This document shows positions 41,034 to 48,192 of a DNA stretch of 64,000 bases, piece after piece; the first letter of the stretch is position 1, and every line of letters begins with the position of its first letter. The translations under genes and the position numbers were made by a program. Origin of the DNA: Tabrizicola_A aquatica (lineage in GTDB: Bacteria > Pseudomonadota > Alphaproteobacteria > Rhodobacterales > Rhodobacteraceae); assembly GCA_965194375.1 (NCBI GenBank), contig CBDAEL010000005.1; one strand, written 5' to 3'. Under the pieces are notes generated by a model that was given only the letters and a program-made list of their open reading frames with translations, was not told where the DNA came from and made no database searches.

Positions 41034-41687
41034 ATGAGCGCCTATTCCGCCCGCCGAGTGATGATGGTCGACACGCAGGTTCGTCCGCAGGATGTGACCA
41101 AGTTCCCAATCATCGAGGCCATGTTGGCTGTCCCGCGTGAGGTCTATGTGCCCGCCGACAAGCGCGAGGCCGCCTATGTGGGCGAGAACATCAGCCTTGG
41201 CGGCGACCGGGTGATGCTCGAGGCCCGCACGCTGGCCAAGATGCTGGATGCCATAGACATTCAACCCGGCGAGGTCGTGTTGGATCTGGGCTGCGGCTTG
41301 GGCTATTCGTCGGCCGTGATCGCCCGGATGGCCGACGCGGTGGTTGCTGTGGAAGAAAATGAAGCGCTGGCGGCTGAGGCACAGCGGGTGCTCGCCTCGG
41401 AGGGTGTGGACAATGCCGCCGTGGTTGCAGGGCCTTTGGCCGAAGGCTGTGCCAAAGGTGGGCCCTTTGATGCGATCATGGTGCAAGGTGGGGTACAAGA
41501 GATCCCGCAGGCGCTGATTGCGCAGCTGAAAGATGGTGGCCGGATTGCCGCCTTGTTCATGGACGGCCCCTTGGGTGCGGTGAAAATCGGCCACAAGACC
41601 CGGTCAAAAATGGTCTGGCGTTTTGCCTTTAATGCGGCGGCACCGGTGATTTCCGGTTTTGCCTCTCGACACGAATTCGCACTTTAG
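41034..41687 (+). CDS. Protein-L-isoaspartate O-methyltransferase-family protein
   Basis: A 217-residue SAM-dependent methyltransferase of the PIMT family. The SAM motif is VVLDLGCGLGYSSAVIARMA, followed by the acidic VAVEENEALA and the PFDAIMVQGGVQEIP motif. The canonical PIMT segment before motif I is altered (LGGDRVMLEARTLAKML). Isoaspartate repair is the family role, but this version, regularly found beside a tolC-like gene in Rhodobacterales, may be specialised. The start MSAYSARRVMMVDTQVRP is the conserved N-terminus. Confidence 0.82.
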   Translation: MSAYSARRVMMVDTQVRPQDVTKFPIIEAMLAVPREVYVPADKREAAYVGENISLGGDRVMLEARTLAKMLDAIDIQPGEVVLDLGCGLGYSSAVIARMADAVVAVEENEALAAEAQRVLASEGVDNAAVVAGPLAEGCAKGGPFDAIMVQGGVQEIPQALIAQLKDGGRIAALFMDGPLGAVKIGHKTRSKMVWRFAFNAAAPVISGFASRHEFAL

Positions 41688-41793
41688 AATATGATCGTCG
41701 CAACCCATGGCTCTGCCTCGGGTCTTGCTCAAGCCAAATGGCGGTGGCGCGGCACCTAGGCAGACCGGAAAAGCGGCTAGAAAGGCACAATAG

Positions 41794-43170
41794 ATGCGGA
41801 CGTTCTTAAAAGTGCTGGGGTTTGTAGCGGGTTTTGCGGTGGTTCCCGCATTGGCGCAGGCCGAAACGCTCGCGGATGCGTTGGCCTCGGCTTACAAGTC
41901 GTCGAACCTGTTGGATCAGAATCAGGCCGTGCTGCGCGCCGCGGATGAGGATGCCGCGATTGCGATGGCAAACCTGCGGCCGGTGTTGAACTTTGTGTCG
42001 CGCGGCAGCTGGCGCCAGTTTGACCAGAATATCACAAACTTGGGCGGCGCCGACAACTCCAACTCGGCCAGCGTCGAATTGACTGGACAGGTCGTGCTTT
42101 GGGCGGGTGGCCGCGGCAAGCTGTCGCTTGAAGCGGCACGGGCGCAGGTGCTCAGCACCCGGGCCGCGCTGGTCAACGTCGAGCAGCAGGTGCTGCTGCA
42201 GGCGGTCTCGGCCTATGTCAACGTGCAGCTTCAGCAGGAGATTGTCGCGCTGCGTCAGTCCAACCTTCGGGTCATCACGCAAGAATTGCGCGCCGCGAAG
42301 GACCGGTTCGAAGTGGGCGAGGTGACCCAGACCGATGTCGCGCTGGCCGAAGCAGCACTGGCGGCCTCGGATGCCAATCTGGCAGCCGCACAGGGCCAAT
42401 TGATGGTGGCGCGGGAACGTTACAAGGCGGTGACCGGGCAATATCCGGGCAAACTTGCCAGTCTGCCAAAACCCCCGGCTCTTCCCAAAACGCTGGACGA
42501 GGCCAAGGCCGTAGCCGAGCGTGGCCATCCTGTGGTCATCCAAGCCCAGCACCAGGTGACGGCGGCCGATCTGAACGTCAAGATTGCGGCCACGGCCTTT
42601 GGGCCCACGCTGTCGGGCAGCGTGGATCTCAGCAAGGATGTTGAGGCCGGCATCGCCTCAACCGGTTTGGGCCTGCAGTTAAGCCAAACGCTGTCAGCCG
42701 GCGGCCGCAATGCGGCCAGCTATCGCAAGGCCATGGCGGGCAAAGAGGCGGCGCAAGCTGGGCTCTTGCAAAGCGTCGTGCAGGTCAGCGAGACGGTGGG
42801 GCAAGCTTGGTCGCAGCTTTTGGTGGCCCAAGCCTCGATCGAGGCGGGGCGCCAGCAGGTGACCGCCGCGCAGCGCGCCTTTGACGGGGTCCGCGAAGAG
42901 GCCACTCTGGGCGCGCGCACCACATTGGATGTGCTGAACGCCGAGCAGAACCTTCTTTCAGCCCGTGCCTCACGGCTGGAGGCAGAGGCCAATCGCTATG
43001 TGGGTGTCTATCAGGTTCTGGCCTCGATGGGGCTTTTGACCGCCGAACATCTGAACCTTGGCGTGCCGACCTTTGACCCCGAGGCCTATTACAACGCGGT
43101 CAAATCCGCCCCGGCCCATTCGGCACAGGGCAAGGCTCTGGACCGCATCTTGCAAAAGATCGCTGACTGA
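41794..43170 (+). CDS. TolC-family outer-membrane efflux protein
   Basis: A 458-residue outer-membrane protein with a signal peptide (MRTFLKVLGFVAGFAV...LAQA, about 23 residues). The mature part starts ETLADALASAYKSSNLL, and two repeated helical halves contain DRFEVGEVTQTDVALAEAAL and EEATLGARTTLDVLNAEQNL. These are the TolC coiled-coil hairpins. It serves type I secretion or tripartite efflux. No partner pump or membrane-fusion gene lies beside it. A strong terminator follows. Confidence 0.92.
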   Translation: MRTFLKVLGFVAGFAVVPALAQAETLADALASAYKSSNLLDQNQAVLRAADEDAAIAMANLRPVLNFVSRGSWRQFDQNITNLGGADNSNSASVELTGQVVLWAGGRGKLSLEAARAQVLSTRAALVNVEQQVLLQAVSAYVNVQLQQEIVALRQSNLRVITQELRAAKDRFEVGEVTQTDVALAEAALAASDANLAAAQGQLMVARERYKAVTGQYPGKLASLPKPPALPKTLDEAKAVAERGHPVVIQAQHQVTAADLNVKIAATAFGPTLSGSVDLSKDVEAGIASTGLGLQLSQTLSAGGRNAASYRKAMAGKEAAQAGLLQSVVQVSETVGQAWSQLLVAQASIEAGRQQVTAAQRAFDGVREEATLGARTTLDVLNAEQNLLSARASRLEAEANRYVGVYQVLASMGLLTAEHLNLGVPTFDPEAYYNAVKSAPAHSAQGKALDRILQKIAD

Positions 43171-43204
43171 TCTTCGGTCGATTTCGATAAATCCGTCTCA
43201 AAGG

Positions 43205-43229
43205 GGCCCGCAGCGATGCGGGCCTTTTT
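43205..43229 (+). terminator. Terminator after the tolC-like gene
   Basis: GGCCCGCA pairs with TGCGGGCC across a GCGA loop and is followed by TTTTT. It starts 35 bases after the stop codon. Confidence 0.9.
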
Positions 43230-43306
43230 CTTGTGCGACACGCTCGCTTTGGGTAAGCTTGGCAAAAGCCCGAAGGGCAGGGTTAAGTGGTTAGGCAGGG
43301 ACAGGC

Positions 43307-44125
43307 ATGTCGGAAGCGTTGAATTCCACCGGAAACGAGGATGTCTTGTCGTCGATCCGGCGGCTGGTGTCGGATGATCTGCGGCCGCTGAGCAGTGCAG
43401 GCCGTGCGCCGGTTGACGGCGACAAGCTGCTGCTGACGCCCGCCTTGCGCGTTGTGTCAAACGCGCCGCCCTTTATCGCCGCGCAGCCCCCGCTTGATGC
43501 CGTTCTAGCCCATGTCAGCGCTGGGGTGAACCAGCAGCCTGACGACTGGGAGTCCGAGACCGGTGACCTTGGCCCCGATGCCGAAGGCGCGCCGATGGCT
43601 GAGGATGTGGAGGAAGCTGAGTGGGAGGCGCATCAGGTCGATGCCTATGCCGAACCAGTGTTCATCCTGAAAACGGCCGCCGAGCGTGCCGAGGCAGGGG
43701 CCGAAACCAGCGCGGGCGGTGCCAGCCCTGCGCCTGAGTTTGGCGCGGCCTTGGACGCGCCGGACGCCGAAGCCTTGCCCGGTTGGGCGCAGAGTGACGG
43801 GGCCGAAGCGGCCGAAACCCCGGCGGCCCATCCATGGGTTGCGGGTACGCTAGAGCCGGATCAGGCTTGGGCCGATGAGGCCGAGGCGGCGGTTTTGCAG
43901 GAGTTGGCTGCGCCCCCAGTGCCTGGCCGTTCGGCCGAGGCTTTGGAGCCAGAAGAGGGCGATGACATCGCCTTGCCGATCGATGAGGCGATGTTGCGTG
44001 AGATCGTGCGCGATGTGTTGCGCGAAGAATTGCAGGGCCGGATGGGCGAGCGGATCACCCGCAACATTCGCAAGTTGGTGCGGGCCGAGATTGTCCGGGT
44101 CATGGCCTCGGAAGAGCTTTTGTAA
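43307..44125 (+). CDS. Acidic PopZ-like protein of unknown function
   Basis: A 272-residue protein in three parts: a short N-terminal helix (NEDVLSSIRRLVSDDLRPL), a long Ala/Glu/Pro-rich acidic and probably disordered middle (about residues 70-220), and a conserved C-terminal helical pair (DEAMLREIVRDVLREELQGR, TRNIRKLVRAEIVRVMA). Helix, disordered acidic linker and oligomerising C-terminus is the plan of the polar scaffold PopZ. True orthology is uncertain, but a scaffold role is a reasonable guess. It is enclosed by terminators on both sides. Confidence 0.65.
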   Translation: MSEALNSTGNEDVLSSIRRLVSDDLRPLSSAGRAPVDGDKLLLTPALRVVSNAPPFIAAQPPLDAVLAHVSAGVNQQPDDWESETGDLGPDAEGAPMAEDVEEAEWEAHQVDAYAEPVFILKTAAERAEAGAETSAGGASPAPEFGAALDAPDAEALPGWAQSDGAEAAETPAAHPWVAGTLEPDQAWADEAEAAVLQELAAPPVPGRSAEALEPEEGDDIALPIDEAMLREIVRDVLREELQGRMGERITRNIRKLVRAEIVRVMASEELL

Positions 44126-44154
44126 CGCACCGCGTTTCTGAATAGACCAAAGAA

Positions 44155-44176
44155 AAAGCGCCCCAGGGGGCGCTTT
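44155..44176. terminator. Bidirectional terminator
   Basis: AAAGCGCCCC pairs perfectly with GGGGCGCTTT, and both outer ends are A or T rich. It lies between the convergent PopZ-like gene and the next minus-strand gene and can serve both. Confidence 0.85.
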
Positions 44177-44201
44177 GGCATTTTGGCGGTCCGCCAACAG
44201 A

Positions 44202-44528
44202 TCAGGCGGCTTCGGCCTGATCCATCTCTTGGGCGTGGCGACGCTCTGACTCTTCGCGGCTCAGCGCGACGCTGGTGCGCACGCCCTTGGCGACAAATTC
44301 CATCAGCCCTTTGACCACACGCTCGTTGGGGTCGATCCCGGCGCAAGACAGCACCTCGCGGCCATCGCGTGAGCGGGCCCAGCGGGCAATCTGGTCGGGG
44401 CCATTGCCATATTTCTTGTCGTCGGCGATGGCATCATCCAATGCCGCCAGAACCACGGCCGCAAACAGCTTGCGTGCGCGCTGGCCCTGTTCAAAGTTGA
44501 ATGCCGTGCTATCGATGGAATCGAGCAT
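44202..44528 (-). CDS. Small conserved alphaproteobacterial protein of unknown function
   Basis: A 108-residue soluble protein. It is strongly helical with LFAAVVLAALDDAIADDKKY, followed by ARSRDGREVLSCAGIDPNER. I recognise it as a protein widely conserved in Rhodobacterales (probably a DUF6280-type family) but know no function. The start MLDSIDSTAFNFEQGQ at 44528 is taken as the conserved N-terminus. The upstream extension is basic and unlike it. Confidence 0.75.
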   Translation of the reverse strand: MLDSIDSTAFNFEQGQRARKLFAAVVLAALDDAIADDKKYGNGPDQIARWARSRDGREVLSCAGIDPNERVVKGLMEFVAKGVRTSVALSREESERRHAQEMDQAEAA

Positions 44529-44741
44529 GCTCGTTATCCTGTTCTTGCTCTTGTCTTTCTTGCGTCTGCTGCTTGTAACGAATTTGCTACGATTCGGCCG
44601 TTTATCTTTCGCATGACTGCCATGCACTCAGCGCATGGCTGAAAAGTCGAGATACCGTATCTAGGTCGCTTGCCCGCAGGACACAGGCCAGATATAGGGG
44701 CGGTCCAAACTATTTCAACCTTTTGACAAGGTTTAGCCACA

Positions 44742-45305
44742 ATGGCCAAGATCAACGGAAACGAACTGAAACCCGGCACCATCATTGACCATGACGGCGG
44801 TCTTTGGGCGGCTGTGAAGGTCAGCCACGTCAAGCCCGGCAAGGGCGGGGCCTTTGCGCAGGCCGAGTTGAAGAACCTCCGCGACGGGCGCAAGTTGAAC
44901 GAACGCTTCCGTTCGGAAGACAAGGTCGATCAGGTTGATCTGGAGATGAAAGATCAGCAGTTTCTCTATGAAACCGATGGTCGTCTGGTGTTCATGGACG
45001 CCGAGACCTACGAGCAGATCGAGTTGGACGCCGAATTGCTGGGCGACCGCCGCCCCTTCTTGCAAGATGGCATGACGGTTTCGGTTCAGTATTACGGCGA
45101 AGAGCCGCTGAACGTGAAGATCCCGCAAAAGGTCCAGTGCCGCGTGGTGGAAACCGAACCGGTGCAGAATGGCCAGACGGCCAGCAAATCCTACAAGCCG
45201 GCCGTCTTGGACAATGGCGTGCGCATCATGGTGCCGCCGTTCATCAATGCCGATGAAGAGATCATCGTGCACACTGAATTGATGGAATACTCCGAACGCG
45301 CCTAA
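44742..45305 (+). CDS. efp: Translation elongation factor P
   Basis: A 187-residue EF-P of normal length with three OB-like domains. The loop that reaches the peptidyl-transferase centre reads KPGKGGAF, so the modified residue is a lysine, as in E. coli. The modification enzymes (EpmA, EpmB) are not in the window. The C-terminus PAVLDNGVRIMVPPFINADE is typical. EF-P relieves stalling at polyproline. The upstream 210 bases are shared with the divergent 44202-44528 gene. Confidence 0.96.
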   Translation: MAKINGNELKPGTIIDHDGGLWAAVKVSHVKPGKGGAFAQAELKNLRDGRKLNERFRSEDKVDQVDLEMKDQQFLYETDGRLVFMDAETYEQIELDAELLGDRRPFLQDGMTVSVQYYGEEPLNVKIPQKVQCRVVETEPVQNGQTASKSYKPAVLDNGVRIMVPPFINADEEIIVHTELMEYSERA

Positions 45306-45315
45306 CGCGCGGCGT

Positions 45316-45344
45316 CGCTGCCGGGCCTTTCCGGCTTGGCAGCG
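45316..45344. terminator. Hairpin between convergent efp and gluQ
   Basis: CGCTGCC at 45316-45322 pairs with GGCAGCG at 45338-45344, with a second small stem inside (GCC/GGC). There is no T-run on either side, so it would be a weak or factor-assisted terminator for both genes. Confidence 0.5.
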
Positions 45345-45345
45345 G

Positions 45346-46167
45346 CTAGAGCCCGACCATCCGGCGGATGTCGGCGGGCGTCGCCCCTTCAGCCCTGTAT
45401 TTCGACAGCGCGCGCGCATCGTCGCGTTTGGCCAACCGCTTGCCCTGATCGTCGCGGATCAGCCGGTGGTGGTGATAGGCCGGGGTGGGCAGGCCAAGCA
45501 GCCGCTGCAGCACCACATGAATGGCAGTGGCCGCGAACAGATCTTGCCCCCGCGTCACCTCGGTGATGCCTTGGGCCGCGTCATCGACGACCACGGCGAT
45601 ATGGTAGGACGTGCCGATGTCGCGCCGGGCCAGAACGATATCCCCCACGGTTTCAATCAGCTGCGTCGCATCGAACCGATGGGTTCCGGCGTCTATGCCG
45701 GTGTCCTCAAAGGAAACAGCCCCCAGCCGCGCCATGGCTGCGCCCATGTTCAGCCGCAGCGCGCCGGTGTCACGCCCGCACCCTCGGCAGGTGCCGGGAT
45801 AGACCGGCCCATCCGGCCCGATCATCGGGGCACCCTCTTGCGGGGCTGAAAGCGCGGCCTTGATATCGCCGCGCGTGCAGGTGCAGTGGTATGTCAGGCC
45901 AAGATCGGACAGATGTGCAAGGGCTGCCGCATAGGCCTCTGCCCGCGCGGACTGCCGCAGGACAGGCTGCTCCCATGTCAGCCCAAGCCACTCAAGATTT
46001 TCATAAATCCCGGCCTCAAACTCTGGCGTGCAGCGCGGGCGGTCAATGTCCTCGATCCGAAGCAAGAACCTGTCGCCGCGTGATGCTGCAACCAGCGCGG
46101 CATAGGCATGCCCCAGATGCAAAGGGCCGGTGGGCGAGGGGGCAAAGCGGGTTACGCGCTCAGCCAT
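45346..46167 (-). CDS. gluQ: Glutamyl-Q tRNA(Asp) synthetase
   Basis: A 273-residue paralogue of the GluRS catalytic domain without the anticodon-binding half. The HIGH-type motif is APSPTGPLHLGHAYAAL, zinc-type cysteines occur in CTCTRGD and GTCRGCG, and the KMSKS equivalent is GKRLAKRDDA. It places glutamate on the queuosine of tRNA-Asp. It overlaps the trmFO stop by 16 bases, so two tRNA-modification genes are coupled. EpmA (the EF-P modifier) is also GluRS/LysRS-like, but the motifs here are those of GluQ. Confidence 0.92.
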   Translation of the reverse strand: MAERVTRFAPSPTGPLHLGHAYAALVAASRGDRFLLRIEDIDRPRCTPEFEAGIYENLEWLGLTWEQPVLRQSARAEAYAAALAHLSDLGLTYHCTCTRGDIKAALSAPQEGAPMIGPDGPVYPGTCRGCGRDTGALRLNMGAAMARLGAVSFEDTGIDAGTHRFDATQLIETVGDIVLARRDIGTSYHIAVVVDDAAQGITEVTRGQDLFAATAIHVVLQRLLGLPTPAYHHHRLIRDDQGKRLAKRDDARALSKYRAEGATPADIRRMVGL

Positions 46168-47480
46168 GCCTGAAACGCGTCCTTGGCCCGGTCGGTATAG
46201 GCCTTGTAGCGGTCCTTGCGCCCGCGACGGCCGCCCTTGGCGTCAATCGACGGGAAAAGCCCGAAGTTGACGTTCATCGGCTGAAAGGTTTTTGCCTCGG
46301 CCCCGCCGGTGATATGGGTGACCAAGGCCCCCATGGCGGTTTCGGGTGGCGGGGGCGGCAGGGTTCGCCCCAGCATCTCGACCGCAGCCATCCGGCCCGC
46401 CAAAAGCCCCATGGCCGCCGATTCCACATAGCCCTCAACCCCGGTCACTTGCCCGGCAAAGCGGATATTGGGCCGGGATTTCAACCGCATCTGCTCGTCC
46501 AGAAGCGTGGGTGAGTTCAGGAAGGTGTTGCGGTGAATGCCGCCCAGACGGGCGAAACTTGCCGTTTCAAGGCCCGGAATCATTTTGAAAACAGCGGTTT
46601 GCGCGCCGTATTTCATCTTCGTCTGAAAGCCGACGATGTTGTAAAGCGTGCCCAGTTTGTTATCGCGGCGCAGCTGCACCACGGCATAGGGTTTTTCCGG
46701 CCTGTGCGGATTGGTCAGGCCCACCGGCTTCATTGGGCCAAAGCGCAGCGTCTCGCGCCCGCGCTCGGCCATGACCTCGATCGGCAGGCAGCCATCGAAA
46801 TAGCCTGCCGTTTCGCCCTCATGAAACTCGGTCTTGTCGGCGGCGAGAAGCGCGTCGATAAAGGCCTCATACTGCGCCTTGTCCATAGGGCAGTTGATAT
46901 AGGCGCGCTGTTCTTCTTCAGTCTCGCCTTTGTCATATCGCGATTGCAGCCAGGCCACCGACATGTCGATCGACTCGGCATAAACGATCGGGGCAATGGC
47001 ATCGAAAAACGCCAGCGCATCGGCCCCGGTTTCGGCGCGAATGCTGTGCGCCAAGGCACCCGAGGTCAGCGGCCCGGTGGCGATGATCCAATGACCCTCA
47101 TGCGGCAGCTCGCTCACCTCGCCGTAGTCGACTGAAATCAGCGGGTGGCTCAGCAGCCGTTCGGTCACCGCCTCTGCAAAGGGATCGCGGTCCACGGCCA
47201 AAGCGCCGCCTGCGGGCAGGCGGTGGCGGCTGGCCATTTCCATGACCAGACCTTTGGCCGCGCGCATTTCCCAATGCAAAAGGCCCACCGCGTTGCGCTC
47301 ATCATCGTCCGAGCGGAACGAGTTGGAGCAGACCATTTCGGCAAAATGCCCGGTACGATGCGCGAATGTGCCCACGGCGGGGCGCATTTCGTGCAAGACG
47401 ACGGGCACGCCCATTTCAGCCGCCTGCCAGGCGGCTTCGGATCCGGCCATGCCGCCGCCAATGATGTGAAGAGTTTCCAT
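46152..47480 (-). CDS. trmFO: Methylenetetrahydrofolate-tRNA-(uracil-5-)-methyltransferase TrmFO
   Basis: A 442-residue FAD enzyme that makes m5U54 in the tRNA T-loop with folate as carbon donor. It has the FAD motif HIIGGGMAGSEAAWQAAE, the family signature MVCSNSFRSDDDERNAVGLL with its conserved cysteine, and INCPMDKAQYEAF. Length is normal. The use of TrmFO instead of SAM-dependent TrmA fits alphaproteobacteria. Confidence 0.95.
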   Translation of the reverse strand: METLHIIGGGMAGSEAAWQAAEMGVPVVLHEMRPAVGTFAHRTGHFAEMVCSNSFRSDDDERNAVGLLHWEMRAAKGLVMEMASRHRLPAGGALAVDRDPFAEAVTERLLSHPLISVDYGEVSELPHEGHWIIATGPLTSGALAHSIRAETGADALAFFDAIAPIVYAESIDMSVAWLQSRYDKGETEEEQRAYINCPMDKAQYEAFIDALLAADKTEFHEGETAGYFDGCLPIEVMAERGRETLRFGPMKPVGLTNPHRPEKPYAVVQLRRDNKLGTLYNIVGFQTKMKYGAQTAVFKMIPGLETASFARLGGIHRNTFLNSPTLLDEQMRLKSRPNIRFAGQVTGVEGYVESAAMGLLAGRMAAVEMLGRTLPPPPPETAMGALVTHITGGAEAKTFQPMNVNFGLFPSIDAKGGRRGRKDRYKAYTDRAKDAFQAWLSA

Positions 47481-47507
47481 GGGGTCGGATGTATCGCCCC
47501 GCCCGGC

Positions 47508-47858
47508 CTAGATCAAGGCGATGCGTTCACGGGGGCTGGCATCGGGGAAGGGGCGGTAAAGCCCGACATCGGCGCGGGCGATCATGCCATGCATCCGGTC
47601 GTAACATCGGCTGGCCTCATCATCGGCTTGGGACAAGGCGGCAAAGGCAGTGTCGAGCCCGGCAAGATTGGGGAGCGAGATTTCCAACAGGAAATCGCTG
47701 TGCGGTCCCGAAGCCAGCCCGAACTTGCGCCGCATCAACCGCCAGTCGGAAACCAGCCCGCGCGCCTGCAAGTGCCCCATCCAATCGCTGGTGGCCCGGG
47801 CAAAGGCCAAAGCGTGCGCTTCGGCCCGCAGCTCGATCATGCAATGATAAAGGTCCAT
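47508..47858 (-). CDS. Small conserved protein of unknown function
   Basis: A 116-residue soluble protein starting MDLYHCMIELRAEAHALAFA. A ferredoxin-like or dimeric alpha-beta barrel pattern is suggested by alternating strands and helices (DFLLEISLPNLAGLDTAFAAL). I recognise it only as a protein often seen in Rhodobacterales. The start at 47858 is preferred because GGGGAT is correctly spaced, whereas the longer frame begins with no ribosome site. It lies just upstream of trmFO on the same strand. Confidence 0.65.
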   Translation of the reverse strand: MDLYHCMIELRAEAHALAFARATSDWMGHLQARGLVSDWRLMRRKFGLASGPHSDFLLEISLPNLAGLDTAFAALSQADDEASRCYDRMHGMIARADVGLYRPFPDASPRERIALI

Positions 47859-47895
47859 CGGCATCCCCATTTTGGGGAAGTGAACCATGGGCCAA

Positions 47896-48192
47896 TTACC
47901 AGCCCCTTAACGCGGCCCGGGTCTGGGCCACAAAGGCCGCAGGGTCTGACAGATTACAGCCAAGCTCTGCCGCCTTTTCGAAAAACCCGCGTCCCGGCAT
48001 TCCGCCAGACAGCCGCCCTTCGCAAAGTGCCGCCCGCAGGGGCTGGCCCTTGGCTGCGTCCATCTCCATCAACGCCTCAAGTGCGGCGGTCAGATCCTGC
48101 ACGCGCCAGCCCATCTCACGGGCCAGCGCGCCATAGGTGATGGTTTGCCCCGCGGCGGCCAGTTCGGCCAGCCGCGCCTCAAGCCTGTTCAT
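47896..48192 (-). CDS. Small helical protein of unknown function, overlapping gyrA 3' end
   Basis: A 98-residue protein, mostly helical (MNRLEARLAELAAAGQTITY, LTAALEALMEMDAAKGQPL), with a conserved-looking GGMPGRGFFEKAAELG segment. I recognise no function. The start at 48192 lies 14 bases inside the gyrA stop region, which points to translation coupled to gyrA. The longer upstream frame is antisense-like and is not used. Confidence 0.65.
   Translation of the reverse strand: MNRLEARLAELAAAGQTITYGALAREMGWRVQDLTAALEALMEMDAAKGQPLRAALCEGRLSGGMPGRGFFEKAAELGCNLSDPAAFVAQTRAALRGW

Noticed and set aside
45346..46167. EF-P lysyl-transferase EpmA beside efp
   Set aside because: The protein has GluRS-type HIGH motif, zinc cysteines and the GKRLAKRDDA motif of GluQ; EpmA is LysRS-like.
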